From a virus, in the IMG/VR virus record IMGVR_UViG_3300025098_000013, positions 62,001-126,000 of that record: 64,000 nucleotides of DNA. The stretch is one strand, 5' to 3'. A model generated the notes under the pieces. It saw only the letters and a list, made by a program, of their open reading frames with translations, was not told where the DNA came from and did no database searches. Below are positions 17,801 to 25,470 of the stretch, piece after piece; the first letter of the stretch is position 1; each line of letters begins with the position of its first letter. Made by a program: the position numbers and the translations under genes.

Positions 17801-17808
17801 TATTTATA
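17801..17808 (+). promoter_or_regulatory. TATTTATA motif, candidate late promoter
   Basis: ACTATTTATA 36 bases before the ATG at 17844, in a 45-base gap without the TTTG/TATATTAG promoter. Confidence 0.3.
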
Positions 17809-17843
17809 ACCATAAGTTACTTAATTCAATTAGGACTACGTAA

Positions 17844-18221
17844 ATGGCTAATACGCAAAAAGATATACTTAAAGAAATTCTTGTAGAAATTGCTGAAATG
17901 AAGGGTAAGTTACCAAATGGTGAACTTAAACGTATGGAAGTGAGTATTAACGAGATGAAAGAAGATTATTCAGACTTAAAGACTGATGTATCTGATATAA
18001 AATTTACACTCTTAAATCCTGAAGATGGTGTAATAGTACGTGTCAATAAAAACACGGTATATAGATATGACCGCGAAGACAAACAAGAGTACTATGATGG
18101 CGTACTAACCGAATTTGAAAAAATGAAAGATTGGAAGGATGGTGTTACCAAAGCTCTATGGATTTTATTTGGTTCAATGATAGGTGTACTCGGATACATT
18201 ATAAAATCCAACTTTATGTGA
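17844..18221 (+). CDS. coiled-coil membrane protein (125 aa)
   Basis: An N-terminal coiled coil (about residues 5-55) is followed by a charged middle and one C-terminal membrane segment (ALWILFGSMIGVLGYIIKS). Tail-anchored topology. Not recognised. Confidence 0.55.
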   Translation: MANTQKDILKEILVEIAEMKGKLPNGELKRMEVSINEMKEDYSDLKTDVSDIKFTLLNPEDGVIVRVNKNTVYRYDREDKQEYYDGVLTEFEKMKDWKDGVTKALWILFGSMIGVLGYIIKSNFM

Positions 18222-18241
18222 TTTACTAACTTTCTTAAAAC

Positions 18242-18249
18242 TATTTATG
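18242..18249 (+). promoter_or_regulatory. TATTTATG motif, candidate late promoter
   Basis: ACTATTTATG six bases before ATG 18255, a variant of the TATTTATA element. Confidence 0.25.
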
Positions 18250-18254
18250 ATTAT

Positions 18255-18461
18255 ATGATTAACTACGAACAATCGGCAATAGACGAAGTATATGATATTA
18301 TACTATACAATCCGGACGTTCATAGTGAAATGAAGTTAAACATAGTAGATAACCTACTTGAGTATTACACTAATATCGAAGAATATGAAAAGTGTAAAAA
18401 CTTACAAGAGTTACGGTTAGTTATGGAGAGAGAAAATGAATCTAATAATAAAAAGACTTAG
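18255..18461 (+). CDS. hypothetical protein (68 aa)
   Basis: Small acidic helical protein (MINYEQSAIDEVYDIILYN). It overlaps the next gene by 26 bases. Not recognised. Confidence 0.5.
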   Translation: MINYEQSAIDEVYDIILYNPDVHSEMKLNIVDNLLEYYTNIEEYEKCKNLQELRLVMERENESNNKKT

Positions 18462-18624
18462 TAGTGAAGTACAAAGTTTAGATGGCAATACATTGATGTA
18501 TGTTCAGACTGAAGGTGGTACTAACATAAGAGCCGAAGTTTGTACCGAACAAGAGGTTTCAAACTATATTTACATACTAAAATCAGACTACGATATAAAA
18601 CAAGTTATATATTTTGACCTTTAA
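18436..18624 (+). CDS. hypothetical protein (62 aa)
   Basis: Small protein starting MNLIIKRLSSEVQSLDG. It overlaps the upstream gene, and its stop overlaps the next ATG (TAATG). Not recognised. Confidence 0.5.
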   Translation: MNLIIKRLSSEVQSLDGNTLMYVQTEGGTNIRAEVCTEQEVSNYIYILKSDYDIKQVIYFDL

Positions 18625-18863
18625 TGGATTCCCGACTATATTTATTAAATGATGATATCCACTCGTTTGAAGACGTAGTGTTTGTTTTAAAACGTTACTT
18701 AGGTTATTCAGACTTACATGGAGCATCTATTGCTGAATTAGTACATAGAACTGGTAAGTGTGAAATAAAGATAGGTGAGTTCTCTACATTAGAACTTGTC
18801 AAAGAAGCTTTAGTAAAAGAAGGTTATAACGTAAGATTGGAAAATGATTATGAAGGATACTAA
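18624..18863 (+). CDS. hypothetical protein (79 aa)
   Basis: MDSRLYLLNDDIHSFEDVV with a following helix-strand pattern, reminiscent of ClpS-like adaptors (LxNDDxHxFxxV), in which the NDD/H cluster binds ClpA and N-degrons. The VHRTGKCEI segment fits that fold (ClpS has AHxxGKxxV). I consider a ClpS-like adaptor likely; a ClpP-like protease is encoded at 57666. Confidence 0.6.
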   Translation: MDSRLYLLNDDIHSFEDVVFVLKRYLGYSDLHGASIAELVHRTGKCEIKIGEFSTLELVKEALVKEGYNVRLENDYEGY

Positions 18864-19050
18864 ATCCCAAGGATTGGGTGATACAATTGCAAAAATAACA
18901 TCTGCTACTAAATTAGACAAGTTAGCAGAATCAATTGCTGATGCAGTTGGTGTGGATGATTGTGGGTGTAAATCGAGACAATCCAAGCTAAATAGAATGT
19001 TTCCATACAAAACTGGTAGAGACCCTAAAAACTTTCCAACAAAGGACTAA
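18850..19050 (+). CDS. small Cys-containing phage protein (66 aa)
   Basis: MKDTKSQGLGDTIAKITSAT, then VDDCGCKSRQSKLNRMFPY. The GLGDTI start and the CGCxxR..LN.xFPY end are a pattern I recognise from small proteins of Bacteroidota phages. Start at 18850 preferred to ATG 18844. Function unknown. Confidence 0.55.
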   Translation: MKDTKSQGLGDTIAKITSATKLDKLAESIADAVGVDDCGCKSRQSKLNRMFPYKTGRDPKNFPTKD

Positions 19051-19051
19051 T

Positions 19052-19981
19052 ATGAATTTGATTAATAAGTTGATAAAGGAAGTAATCACCGAGGAACAAC
19101 TCGATGAGAAACTCATTACATATAACAATAGAAAACCATATGGTCAAGTAGTATTCTTGGCAGGTGGTGCTGGAAGTGGTAAGGGATTTGCCAGTTCCAA
19201 CTTCTTAGACTCAGCTGGATTTAAAGTTCGTGATGTCGATGAAATGAAAAAACAACTCCAAGTCTTAAATAGAATGGGTAAACTCACAGTTTCAGATATC
19301 CTAAAAAAGTATGGTAAAAAGATAAAACCAAAGGATATGGAGATTGTTAACAAGGTATTTAACACCGAATTGCCAAGGGGTGGTAAACAAACTCTTCGTA
19401 ATCTTAATCTAAAAGATCCAGACCACGTGGCAACACTACATTATTTGGTAAAGGCCATGGGTATTAAAGATAAGTCTTTAGAGAATATGTTGGCTGCTAC
19501 AAACAATCCAGAGACACTTCCTAACATTATGTTTGATATCACGGCAAAAGATTTAAGTGATATTACTGATGTACTTCCTTTATTGAAAAAAGCAGGTTAT
19601 GATTCTAAGAACATTCACTTGACTTGGGTTCTTACAAATTATGTAACAGCAATGGAAAACAATAAAAATAGAGAACGTATGGTACCTGAAGATATTCTTC
19701 TAAAAACACATGAAGGTGCTTCAAATACAGTTTGGTCATTAGTTACACGAGCACTACCAAAAGGAATGAATGGTAGAGTTGACGTTATCCTAAACAACCC
19801 ACAACATACTGTATTCTATACGGATGGGGATGGTAAGACCATTAAAGGTGGTGTTAAGGGTTTCCTTTCACTTCCAGTCAAAAAAGCAGGTGGTTCAATC
19901 TTACCAGAAAAAGTTTGGAAAAGCAAACTATTTGATTGGATAAAAGATAACGCTCCTGAAGTCATTTCTAAAAATATGTAA
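19052..19981 (+). CDS. P-loop kinase-like protein (zeta-toxin-like)
   Basis: A 309-residue protein with a Walker A motif FLAGGAGSGKGFASSNF near residue 35 and a downstream DVDEMKKQL segment. The layout resembles zeta-toxin/phosphotransferase family P-loop kinases, including a later THEGASNTVW segment. It may phosphorylate a nucleotide, sugar or protein; the substrate cannot be read from sequence. The N-terminus MNLINKLIKEVITEEQL is typical of phage proteins in this region. Confidence 0.6.
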   Translation: MNLINKLIKEVITEEQLDEKLITYNNRKPYGQVVFLAGGAGSGKGFASSNFLDSAGFKVRDVDEMKKQLQVLNRMGKLTVSDILKKYGKKIKPKDMEIVNKVFNTELPRGGKQTLRNLNLKDPDHVATLHYLVKAMGIKDKSLENMLAATNNPETLPNIMFDITAKDLSDITDVLPLLKKAGYDSKNIHLTWVLTNYVTAMENNKNRERMVPEDILLKTHEGASNTVWSLVTRALPKGMNGRVDVILNNPQHTVFYTDGDGKTIKGGVKGFLSLPVKKAGGSILPEKVWKSKLFDWIKDNAPEVISKNM

Positions 19982-19999
19982 TAAAACTAAAAATAAGTT

Positions 20000-20584
20000 A
20001 TGAGAGTAAATTCATTAATCGTAGATGATTTTTATACGAATGTAGATGATGTAAGAGCCTTTGCGTTATCTCAAGAATTTGGTATCACCGGTAATTATCC
20101 GGGCAACAGAACAAAGTCATTTGCTAACGATACTATCAAGGAATACATAAATTCACTAATACGACCCACGGCAGGTGAAATTACATATTGGGCAACCGAT
20201 GAATATAATGGCGCGTATCAATATACCACTCAAAGAGACCGCTCTTGGGTTCATGCTGACCAAACAACAACGTGGGCTGCATTAGTATATCTTACACCAA
20301 ATGCACCATTAAGTGGTGGAACTGGATTGTTTAGACACAAAGAGACTGGATTGGAAATGTCACCTAAGTTATCAGATGGTACAATTGACGATGAACTACT
20401 TAATGTAGTCTACAAGGATTCCCAAGATATGACAAAGTGGGAAATGACAGATAGAATTGCTAATAAATATAATAGATTAGTGTTATATAGAGGTGATTTG
20501 TTTCATATATCATTAGACTACTTTGGTACTAACAAAGAAGATGGTAGATTATTTCAGACATTCTTTTTCAATACTGAATATTAG
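20000..20584 (+). CDS. 2-oxoglutarate/Fe(II) oxygenase-like protein (DUF6445-like)
   Basis: A 194-residue protein starting MRVNSLIVDDFYTNVDDVR. The double-stranded beta-helix iron ligands appear as HAD (SWVHADQTT) near residue 82 and a distal His in DLFHISLDYFG, followed by GRLFQTFFF, where the Arg would bind 2-oxoglutarate. Family members hydroxylate proteins or small molecules. Its stop overlaps the sulfotransferase GTG start, so the two probably act together. Confidence 0.6.
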   Translation: MRVNSLIVDDFYTNVDDVRAFALSQEFGITGNYPGNRTKSFANDTIKEYINSLIRPTAGEITYWATDEYNGAYQYTTQRDRSWVHADQTTTWAALVYLTPNAPLSGGTGLFRHKETGLEMSPKLSDGTIDDELLNVVYKDSQDMTKWEMTDRIANKYNRLVLYRGDLFHISLDYFGTNKEDGRLFQTFFFNTEY

Positions 20585-21231
20585 TGAACTACTCACATAA
20601 ACATAAGTTTGTATGGGTTGCGCCATTTAAGGTAGCAAGTAGGGCAACTGCAGATTTCTTTAGAGAACACTCAGACCTAAATCCTCACCTACCAAATAAA
20701 GATAATCCTGGTATGATATTCACCCATACTCAAGGATGGCCTGAAGAATGTCCGAGTGATTACTCATACATTGTGAATGTCAGACATCCATATTATAGGT
20801 GGATTTCGTATTGGAAGCATGACCTAAACGACACTACCGAATTAAAACCCAATACACCAGACCCATTAACAGCACTCAAGAGTGTTACTGATGAGAGGTG
20901 TATGGCTTGGTCCGAGTGGAGAATTATATCAGATTACCCAATTGACTATATCCTTCACGCGGAATCAGTAGAAGACGACCTTCGTAAACTTCCATTCGTG
21001 GATGATGATATGGAGATTAAGTTCACTCGTAGTAATCGAAGACCCACACAAATACCATTGGGTACAACTTGGGATGAGGAAGAACTCAGAGAGTTGGTAT
21101 ATGATAGATTCAGGCAAGACTATGATAATTTAGGATATGGTAAGTGGGATAACTACGACCACATTTGGGATTGTAGTCCAAAGACTGGCGCAAACATCAG
21201 GTCAGTCAAAACTTTCCCAACAAAAATTTAA
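20584..21231 (+). CDS. sulfotransferase-family protein
   Basis: A 215-residue protein with the two PAPS-binding elements of sulfotransferases: a 5'-phosphosulfate loop in WVAPFKVASRATADFF near the N-terminus, and a 3'-phosphate motif in YIVNVRHPYYRWISYW near residue 62. It would transfer sulfate from PAPS to a sugar or other hydroxyl. GTG start within the previous stop. An APS kinase is encoded at 45930, so the phage may also supply the donor. Confidence 0.65.
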   Translation: MNYSHKHKFVWVAPFKVASRATADFFREHSDLNPHLPNKDNPGMIFTHTQGWPEECPSDYSYIVNVRHPYYRWISYWKHDLNDTTELKPNTPDPLTALKSVTDERCMAWSEWRIISDYPIDYILHAESVEDDLRKLPFVDDDMEIKFTRSNRRPTQIPLGTTWDEEELRELVYDRFRQDYDNLGYGKWDNYDHIWDCSPKTGANIRSVKTFPTKI

Positions 21232-21283
21232 CAATTTCTTAACATTAAAAGCTTGTGTAACTACTACTTTTTCACTATATTTA
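21228..21283 (+). promoter_or_regulatory. composite promoter P1 (paired TTAACA + TTG/TATATTTA)
   Basis: TTAACA at 21228 and 21239, seven bases, CTTG at 21252-21255, 20-base spacer, TATATTTA at 21276-21283. It drives the gene at 21312. Confidence 0.8.
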
Positions 21284-21311
21284 CTATGTAATAATGAGAG
21301 AGATAAAGCTT

Positions 21312-21542
21312 ATGACAATTAAAGAATTTTACTTAGACAACTACCCAAGTGATGAGTTGGGTAATGAGATTAACGAGAACTCAACCTTCGTTGGGTTACT
21401 TTGGATGTTACAAACCAAACGTTCTGTCTACGACTTTCTTGGAATCTCCGATACTATTGTCAGAGAACGAGTGTTTCAAGAGTTGGCAAAACAGCTTCGA
21501 TTAAGTTACACCACCATCTACGAGATGTGGTTGAAAGCTTAA
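21312..21542 (+). CDS. hypothetical protein (76 aa)
   Basis: MTIKEFYLDNYPSDELGNEI, helical. Start 21312 is set by the leader typical of this promoter family and the CTTATG context; an ATG at 21294 lies in the transcribed leader. The C-terminal LRLSYTTIYEMW could be a helix-turn-helix, but this is weak. Confidence 0.6.
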   Translation: MTIKEFYLDNYPSDELGNEINENSTFVGLLWMLQTKRSVYDFLGISDTIVRERVFQELAKQLRLSYTTIYEMWLKA

Positions 21543-21594
21543 CAATTTCTTAACATTAAACATTTGGTGATATCAAAAATTATCACTATATTAG
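21539..21594 (+). promoter_or_regulatory. composite promoter P2
   Basis: TTAACA at 21539 and 21550, seven bases, TTTG at 21563-21566, 20-base spacer, TATATTAG at 21587-21594. It drives 21623. Confidence 0.85.
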
Positions 21595-21622
21595 TACTGT
21601 AATAATAAGAGATATAAAAGTT

Positions 21623-22168
21623 ATGAAGAAAGAAAATCCAAACATCCAAGTTGACTTCCAAGGAGTCCGTTACAACGTTCGTAAGACTGCTCTAAGAACT
21701 TACACCTATGGTGAGAACGAAGGTAGTAGGTATTTGAATATTGGGCCAACTGAGGGTGGTCAGATGACTAAACAATACGTTAAGACCATCAACAAGAACT
21801 ACCTTTGTAAGGTCAAAGCAGAACACTTTAGTATGGGTAACTCACTAAATGTTTATGTGACTATGAAAGATGGGTCACCAATTCCACAAGAAGACTTTAA
21901 TAAAATCAAAGACTTTGTTGAGATGTTCAAGTATGGTAGTTTCAATGGTATGATTGATATGTACGAAACTCGAAACGCAAGTTACGAAACCGACAACGGA
22001 AACCACATTGAGGGTGGATGTAAATACACCCACGTTAGTAACACACCACGATTCGGAACAGTTGAGTGGATTGTCAATGAGGTAACGAATCTTGGTAGAA
22101 CTCTTGAGGATACTACACAATACGTTTCTAACAAAAAGATTGTTGAAAGAGCAGTGGCTCAACTTTAA
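21623..22168 (+). CDS. hypothetical protein (181 aa)
   Basis: Soluble alpha/beta protein (MKKENPNIQVDFQGVRYNV), single-gene unit between two composite promoters. No motif recognised. Confidence 0.65.
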   Translation: MKKENPNIQVDFQGVRYNVRKTALRTYTYGENEGSRYLNIGPTEGGQMTKQYVKTINKNYLCKVKAEHFSMGNSLNVYVTMKDGSPIPQEDFNKIKDFVEMFKYGSFNGMIDMYETRNASYETDNGNHIEGGCKYTHVSNTPRFGTVEWIVNEVTNLGRTLEDTTQYVSNKKIVERAVAQL

Positions 22169-22220
22169 CAATTTCTTAACATTAAAAGTTTGGTGGTTGA
22201 CTAAATAATCACTATATTAG
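22165..22220 (+). promoter_or_regulatory. composite promoter P3
   Basis: TTAACA at 22165 and 22176, seven bases, TTTG at 22189-22192, 20-base spacer, TATATTAG at 22213-22220. It drives 22240 and the genes after it. Confidence 0.85.
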
Positions 22221-22239
22221 TACTGTAATAATGAGAGAT

Positions 22240-22422
22240 ATGATAAATAAAATTGATTTTAAGTTTTTAGTTGCTTCTTTAATGTTTTTAAGTTTGGGTG
22301 TATTAACACTTAATGGTAACATTCAAAACTACGTTCACTTCCAAGACCCCTTAAACGAAATGGGATTTGCATTCTTAGGGTTTTTCGGTGGTGTTTTATT
22401 CGCATTAGGTATTAAAAAATAA
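22240..22422 (+). CDS. small two-span membrane protein (60 aa)
   Basis: Two hydrophobic segments (FKFLVASLMFLSLGVLTL and MGFAFLGFFGGVLFALGI). Start 22240 is the second ATG of ATGAGAGATATG, as in sister promoter leaders. Function unknown. Confidence 0.6.
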   Translation: MINKIDFKFLVASLMFLSLGVLTLNGNIQNYVHFQDPLNEMGFAFLGFFGGVLFALGIKK

Positions 22423-22425
22423 AAT

Positions 22426-22734
22426 ATGGATTGTAAAATAATAATTGGTTGTCAGTATTACGAAAACTATAACGTAGGTCCGGAAGGATTCGGTGAAGTT
22501 CCACATTGGAAACCCAAAGGTGGGCATGATTTCCAAATCAAAGTGGATTCAGATTTGTTGTTGTATTCTAATAAGTTAGAACAACATTTAACAAAGTTGG
22601 TTGAGGCTCAATCAACTATTGCTGAAAAGTTTGAGTATCGTGAACACAAACTTGAATGGAGTGAACCATCGGTTTTGAGTACGGAATCTTTGTATGAACT
22701 AATTCGAACAGAAGATGAAGAAGTGGCAGTATAG
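22426..22734 (+). CDS. conserved phage hypothetical protein (102 aa)
   Basis: Starts MDCKIIIGCQYYENYNVGP and contains HWKPKGGHDF, a pattern I recall from small conserved proteins of T4-like marine phages. The C-terminus is acidic. It overlaps the next gene by 20 bases. Confidence 0.55.
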   Translation: MDCKIIIGCQYYENYNVGPEGFGEVPHWKPKGGHDFQIKVDSDLLLYSNKLEQHLTKLVEAQSTIAEKFEYREHKLEWSEPSVLSTESLYELIRTEDEEVAV

Positions 22735-22906
22735 AGAAATGGGGTCTCGCGATAAGAAGACCAAGAAGCTAAAATACTACAATGTATCAGTTGAGAACTG
22801 GAAGATTGTAGATTGTGAGTGTCCGGCACGTGAGTTCCGTAGATACACCCCTTGTAAACATATGAAACGACTATCAGAAAAGATGTCAAACTTAACAATA
22901 AATTAA
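22715..22906 (+). CDS. SWIM-type zinc finger protein (63 aa)
   Basis: CECPAREFRRYTPCKHMKR matches the SWIM finger pattern CxC...CxH, a zinc module that binds DNA or protein. The whole protein is little more than the finger. It overlaps the preceding stop region. Confidence 0.6.
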   Translation: MKKWQYREMGSRDKKTKKLKYYNVSVENWKIVDCECPAREFRRYTPCKHMKRLSEKMSNLTIN

Positions 22907-22946
22907 CATAAAAACTTGTGTATGTCGAATATATTTCGTATATTAC
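22892..22946 (+). promoter_or_regulatory. composite promoter P4
   Basis: TTAACA at 22892 and 22903, six bases, CTTG at 22915-22918, 20-base spacer, TATATTAC at 22939-22946. It drives the HAD gene at 22978. Confidence 0.8.
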
Positions 22947-22977
22947 ACCTGTAATAAGAGAGAGAGAGATAATAAAC

Positions 22978-23331
22978 ATGAAACAAAAAACTATTTTCAG
23001 CGATATTGATGGGACTTTAGTTCACCAAGTACAATTCGAAAATATTGACCCGTTCACTTCCAAAGCACTACCTGGCGCTGTTGAGATTCTAACTAAGATG
23101 TTCAAAGAAGGTCACCACATTGTGTTGACTACTGCACGTCCAGAAGAACTAAGAGACACTACCATCCAAGAGATGGACTTGTTAGGAATTCCATTTCACC
23201 AATTGGTAATGGGTATTGGTCGTAGTGAACGTATTTTAATCAACAATACAAGTACTAAGAACCCCAACGAGAAACGTGCTACGGCTATCGAGGTTCAGAA
23301 AAACAATGGTATTGAAGGTTACGGACTATAA
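22978..23331 (+). CDS. HAD-superfamily hydrolase (117 aa)
   Basis: MKQKTIFSDIDGTLVHQ gives motif I (DxDGT). VLTTARPEE carries motif II, and a Lys in NPNEKRATAIEV fits motif III. It is short, without a cap domain, like phage phosphatases acting on small phosphoesters or nucleotides. Start 22978 follows the promoter leader; an upstream in-frame ATG lies inside the promoter. Confidence 0.75.
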   Translation: MKQKTIFSDIDGTLVHQVQFENIDPFTSKALPGAVEILTKMFKEGHHIVLTTARPEELRDTTIQEMDLLGIPFHQLVMGIGRSERILINNTSTKNPNEKRATAIEVQKNNGIEGYGL

Positions 23332-23352
23332 AACTTAAAAACAAATAAATAT

Positions 23353-23529
23353 ATGAAAAAGTTAGCCAAATGGGCACCAGCCCTAATCGCATTAATCGCA
23401 TTACTCTATTCAGTAGCGTTAGGTTCGATGGGTCGTACTGAAGAAGCACAATACTCTTCACATTGGCCAAGTACCTTAATCCTATTCTATCTACTAATAG
23501 ACAAAATTAAGAACACGGAAATACAATAG
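23353..23529 (+). CDS. small two-span membrane protein (58 aa)
   Basis: MKKLAKWAPALIALIALLY and a second hydrophobic segment STLILFYLLIDKI. ATG after AATAAATAT. Function unknown. Confidence 0.5.
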   Translation: MKKLAKWAPALIALIALLYSVALGSMGRTEEAQYSSHWPSTLILFYLLIDKIKNTEIQ

Positions 23530-23531
23530 TT

Positions 23532-23720
23532 ATGAGCTTTTCAATGTATTTTGTAGGTTTTGTAATTTTTGTATTGTATATGTACTTTACTATTTGGAAC
23601 ATTAATAATGGTTCTAAAAAGCAAGAAGAAGATTACTACCAAAGACATAATCAACCTAACCCATCTGATTATGATGGCATGGGCAATTATAGTAGGTTCC
23701 CTAAAGATGAAATGGACTAA
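23532..23720 (+). CDS. small membrane protein (62 aa)
   Basis: N-terminal membrane segment (MYFVGFVIFVLYMYFTIW) and a polar tail. AGTTATG start context, two bases after the previous stop. Confidence 0.5.
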   Translation: MSFSMYFVGFVIFVLYMYFTIWNINNGSKKQEEDYYQRHNQPNPSDYDGMGNYSRFPKDEMD

Positions 23721-23723
23721 ACT

Positions 23724-23825
23724 ATGGATTGGTTATTACTATTACTTATCGGAATACTTGGTGGTTCTACTACTTATGGTATGATACGTGTATTATCGTA
23801 TCTTCACGATAAGGAGAATGGATGA
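23724..23825 (+). CDS. very small membrane protein (33 aa)
   Basis: MDWLLLLLLIGILGGSTTY-type single span with a charged tail. It ends with an ATGA overlap to the next gene. Short, so moderate confidence. Confidence 0.4.
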   Translation: MDWLLLLLIGILGGSTTYGMIRVLSYLHDKENG

Positions 23826-24058
23826 CTAAAGAAGATTTAATAGAGCTTGGATTTGATAGATTTGATGAGTATGATTCGGATGTTGGGGACTGGTATTACT
23901 ATGAATCAACATGGAATGGTATTGAATTAATTACAAATCCATCAGATGAGTGGAATTCTAAAGGAATGTATGTCGAGATAATTGATACAGATGTAAGATT
24001 CCGGTCACTAAACGATTTATGGGCACTAAAGGAGATACTTAGTAATAATATGAAGTAA
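23822..24058 (+). CDS. hypothetical protein (78 aa)
   Basis: Acidic, aromatic-rich (DVGDWYYYESTWNGIEL). AAGGAG lies before its ATG. Not recognised. Confidence 0.55.
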   Translation: MTKEDLIELGFDRFDEYDSDVGDWYYYESTWNGIELITNPSDEWNSKGMYVEIIDTDVRFRSLNDLWALKEILSNNMK

Positions 24059-24393
24059 TGAGAGATAACTTAAAAACAATAGTTGTACATATACCAAAGC
24101 GGTGTAGAAAGCCAAAAATGGATATATTCGATGACCACATTGATAAAGTTAACAATGCACGTTCAACTAAATACTTACCAGATGATACCAATATTATTGC
24201 AATGGGTATGGGTGGTCAAGGTTTAATTGATATGTATAATGAGAAACACTTTGGTATTAAACGTAAGGTAGTATCTAAAAAGGTGGTGAGTTTAAAGAAT
24301 AAAAATACCACTAAGAAAAAAGTTAATAAATCTGAATTGAAGAAAGCTATATCTAACCAAAAGTCATTTGTTAATGGTGAAAAGTTTTGGTAA
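24058..24393 (+). CDS. hypothetical protein (111 aa)
   Basis: Lys-rich C-terminal third (VVSLKNKNTTKKKVNKSEL) suggests nucleic-acid contact. ATG overlaps the previous stop (TAATG). Not recognised. Confidence 0.5.
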   Translation: MRDNLKTIVVHIPKRCRKPKMDIFDDHIDKVNNARSTKYLPDDTNIIAMGMGGQGLIDMYNEKHFGIKRKVVSKKVVSLKNKNTTKKKVNKSELKKAISNQKSFVNGEKFW

Positions 24394-24417
24394 TCTCAGA
24401 TTTATTTTGTATATTAG
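24386..24417 (+). promoter_or_regulatory. Bacteroidota-type promoter of groES
   Basis: TTTG at 24386-24389 at the end of the preceding gene, 20-base spacer, TATATTAG at 24410-24417. It drives GroES. No paired TTAACA. Confidence 0.75.
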
Positions 24418-24440
24418 TAAATAATAAAGGAAAACAAGTT

Positions 24441-24725
24441 ATGAAGTATCAACCTTTGAATGACTATGTGTTAGTCAAAACTATCAAAGAAGAAGAGAAA
24501 ACTAAAGGTGGACTCTACAAACCATCAGACTCTAAAGAGCAAATGCATGGTGAAGTAATATCAGTTGGAAATGGTATCTACACATCCAATGGTACATTGA
24601 TACCTATGGTTTTAAATGTAGGTGATAGAGTAATTGTACCAAATACTGGTATCCAAATGAAGTTGGATGGTGAGAAGTACAATATGTATCGTGAACAAGA
24701 AATTCTAATGGTAATCAATGAGTAA
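24441..24725 (+). CDS. groS: GroES co-chaperonin
   Basis: A 94-residue GroES, close to bacterial length and unlike the longer T4 gp31. It shows MKYQPLNDYVLVKTI, the mobile-loop segment KTKGGLYKPSDSKEQ that contacts GroEL, GEVISVGNG and VGDRVIVPN. Start 24441 follows AAGGAAAACAAGTT; a longer frame from 24387 runs through the promoter. A GroEL gene lies 1.4 kb downstream, so the phage has a complete folding chamber. Confidence 0.9.
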   Translation: MKYQPLNDYVLVKTIKEEEKTKGGLYKPSDSKEQMHGEVISVGNGIYTSNGTLIPMVLNVGDRVIVPNTGIQMKLDGEKYNMYREQEILMVINE

Positions 24726-24897
24726 GATTAAACGTTGGATTGATGACGAAATGTCAAAGGGTATTGACCTATTACATCCAGACAATCAAGGATTTGATGA
24801 TGATTATCAAGAAGAAGGTTTTGGGGAATGGTGTCACTACTCAGGAATGCCATCACCAAACGCATACGATAATACTGAAGGTTTAGATGAGGGATGA
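24718..24897 (+). CDS. hypothetical protein (59 aa)
   Basis: Acidic protein MSKIKRWIDDEMSKGIDLL; overlaps the GroES stop and, by ATGA, the next gene. Not recognised. Confidence 0.45.
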   Translation: MSKIKRWIDDEMSKGIDLLHPDNQGFDDDYQEEGFGEWCHYSGMPSPNAYDNTEGLDEG

Positions 24898-25238
24898 GAA
24901 ATCTATTAATAGGAACACTTCTATTTATAATAGGACAATCGTTAATATGGTTTCAAACCAACGGACAATTCGTATGGCCGTGGTTTAAAAAAAACCCACT
25001 GATAGTGTCCATCGTGGCTGGTACGGGTATAAGTTACATATTTATTATGGCTACTCGTATGATAGCTGAGTATTATGATGGTACATTGTGGCCTGGTAGG
25101 TTTATTGCTTTTGGTAGTGGTATATTTGGATTCACATTTCTAACTTGGTATTTTATGAATGAGGGTATTACTCTAAAAACACTTATATCATTAATTCTGG
25201 CAATTACAATAGTATCAATACAAATCTTATGGAAATAG
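24894..25238 (+). CDS. multi-span membrane protein (114 aa)
   Basis: Four hydrophobic segments (residues about 2-20, 35-58, 68-87, 92-112). The type resembles small membrane proteins of other T4-like marine phages. Function unknown. Confidence 0.6.
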   Translation: MRNLLIGTLLFIIGQSLIWFQTNGQFVWPWFKKNPLIVSIVAGTGISYIFIMATRMIAEYYDGTLWPGRFIAFGSGIFGFTFLTWYFMNEGITLKTLISLILAITIVSIQILWK

Positions 25239-25447
25239 TAAAAAGTGAACTCGCTAGACACACGCTGATTCTAAATGAAGTTACTGAAATCGTATACTCA
25301 AATCCAATTCATATAAAAGGTATAACTGCCTATAACGAGAAACGTAAGTTACTAACTCTTACAGATAGAGTTCAACAAAATCGCCAATTACTAAGAAGAA
25401 GAGACCTTCAATTTTTACAAAGGTTGATTAATAAGTATTCTCAATGA
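25229..25447 (+). CDS. hypothetical protein (72 aa)
   Basis: Basic, helical (KLLTLTDRVQQNRQLLRRRD). It overlaps the membrane protein gene by 10 bases. Not recognised. Confidence 0.5.
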   Translation: MEIVKSELARHTLILNEVTEIVYSNPIHIKGITAYNEKRKLLTLTDRVQQNRQLLRRRDLQFLQRLINKYSQ

Positions 25448-25470
25448 TACTTATATAAAAATGGAAACAA

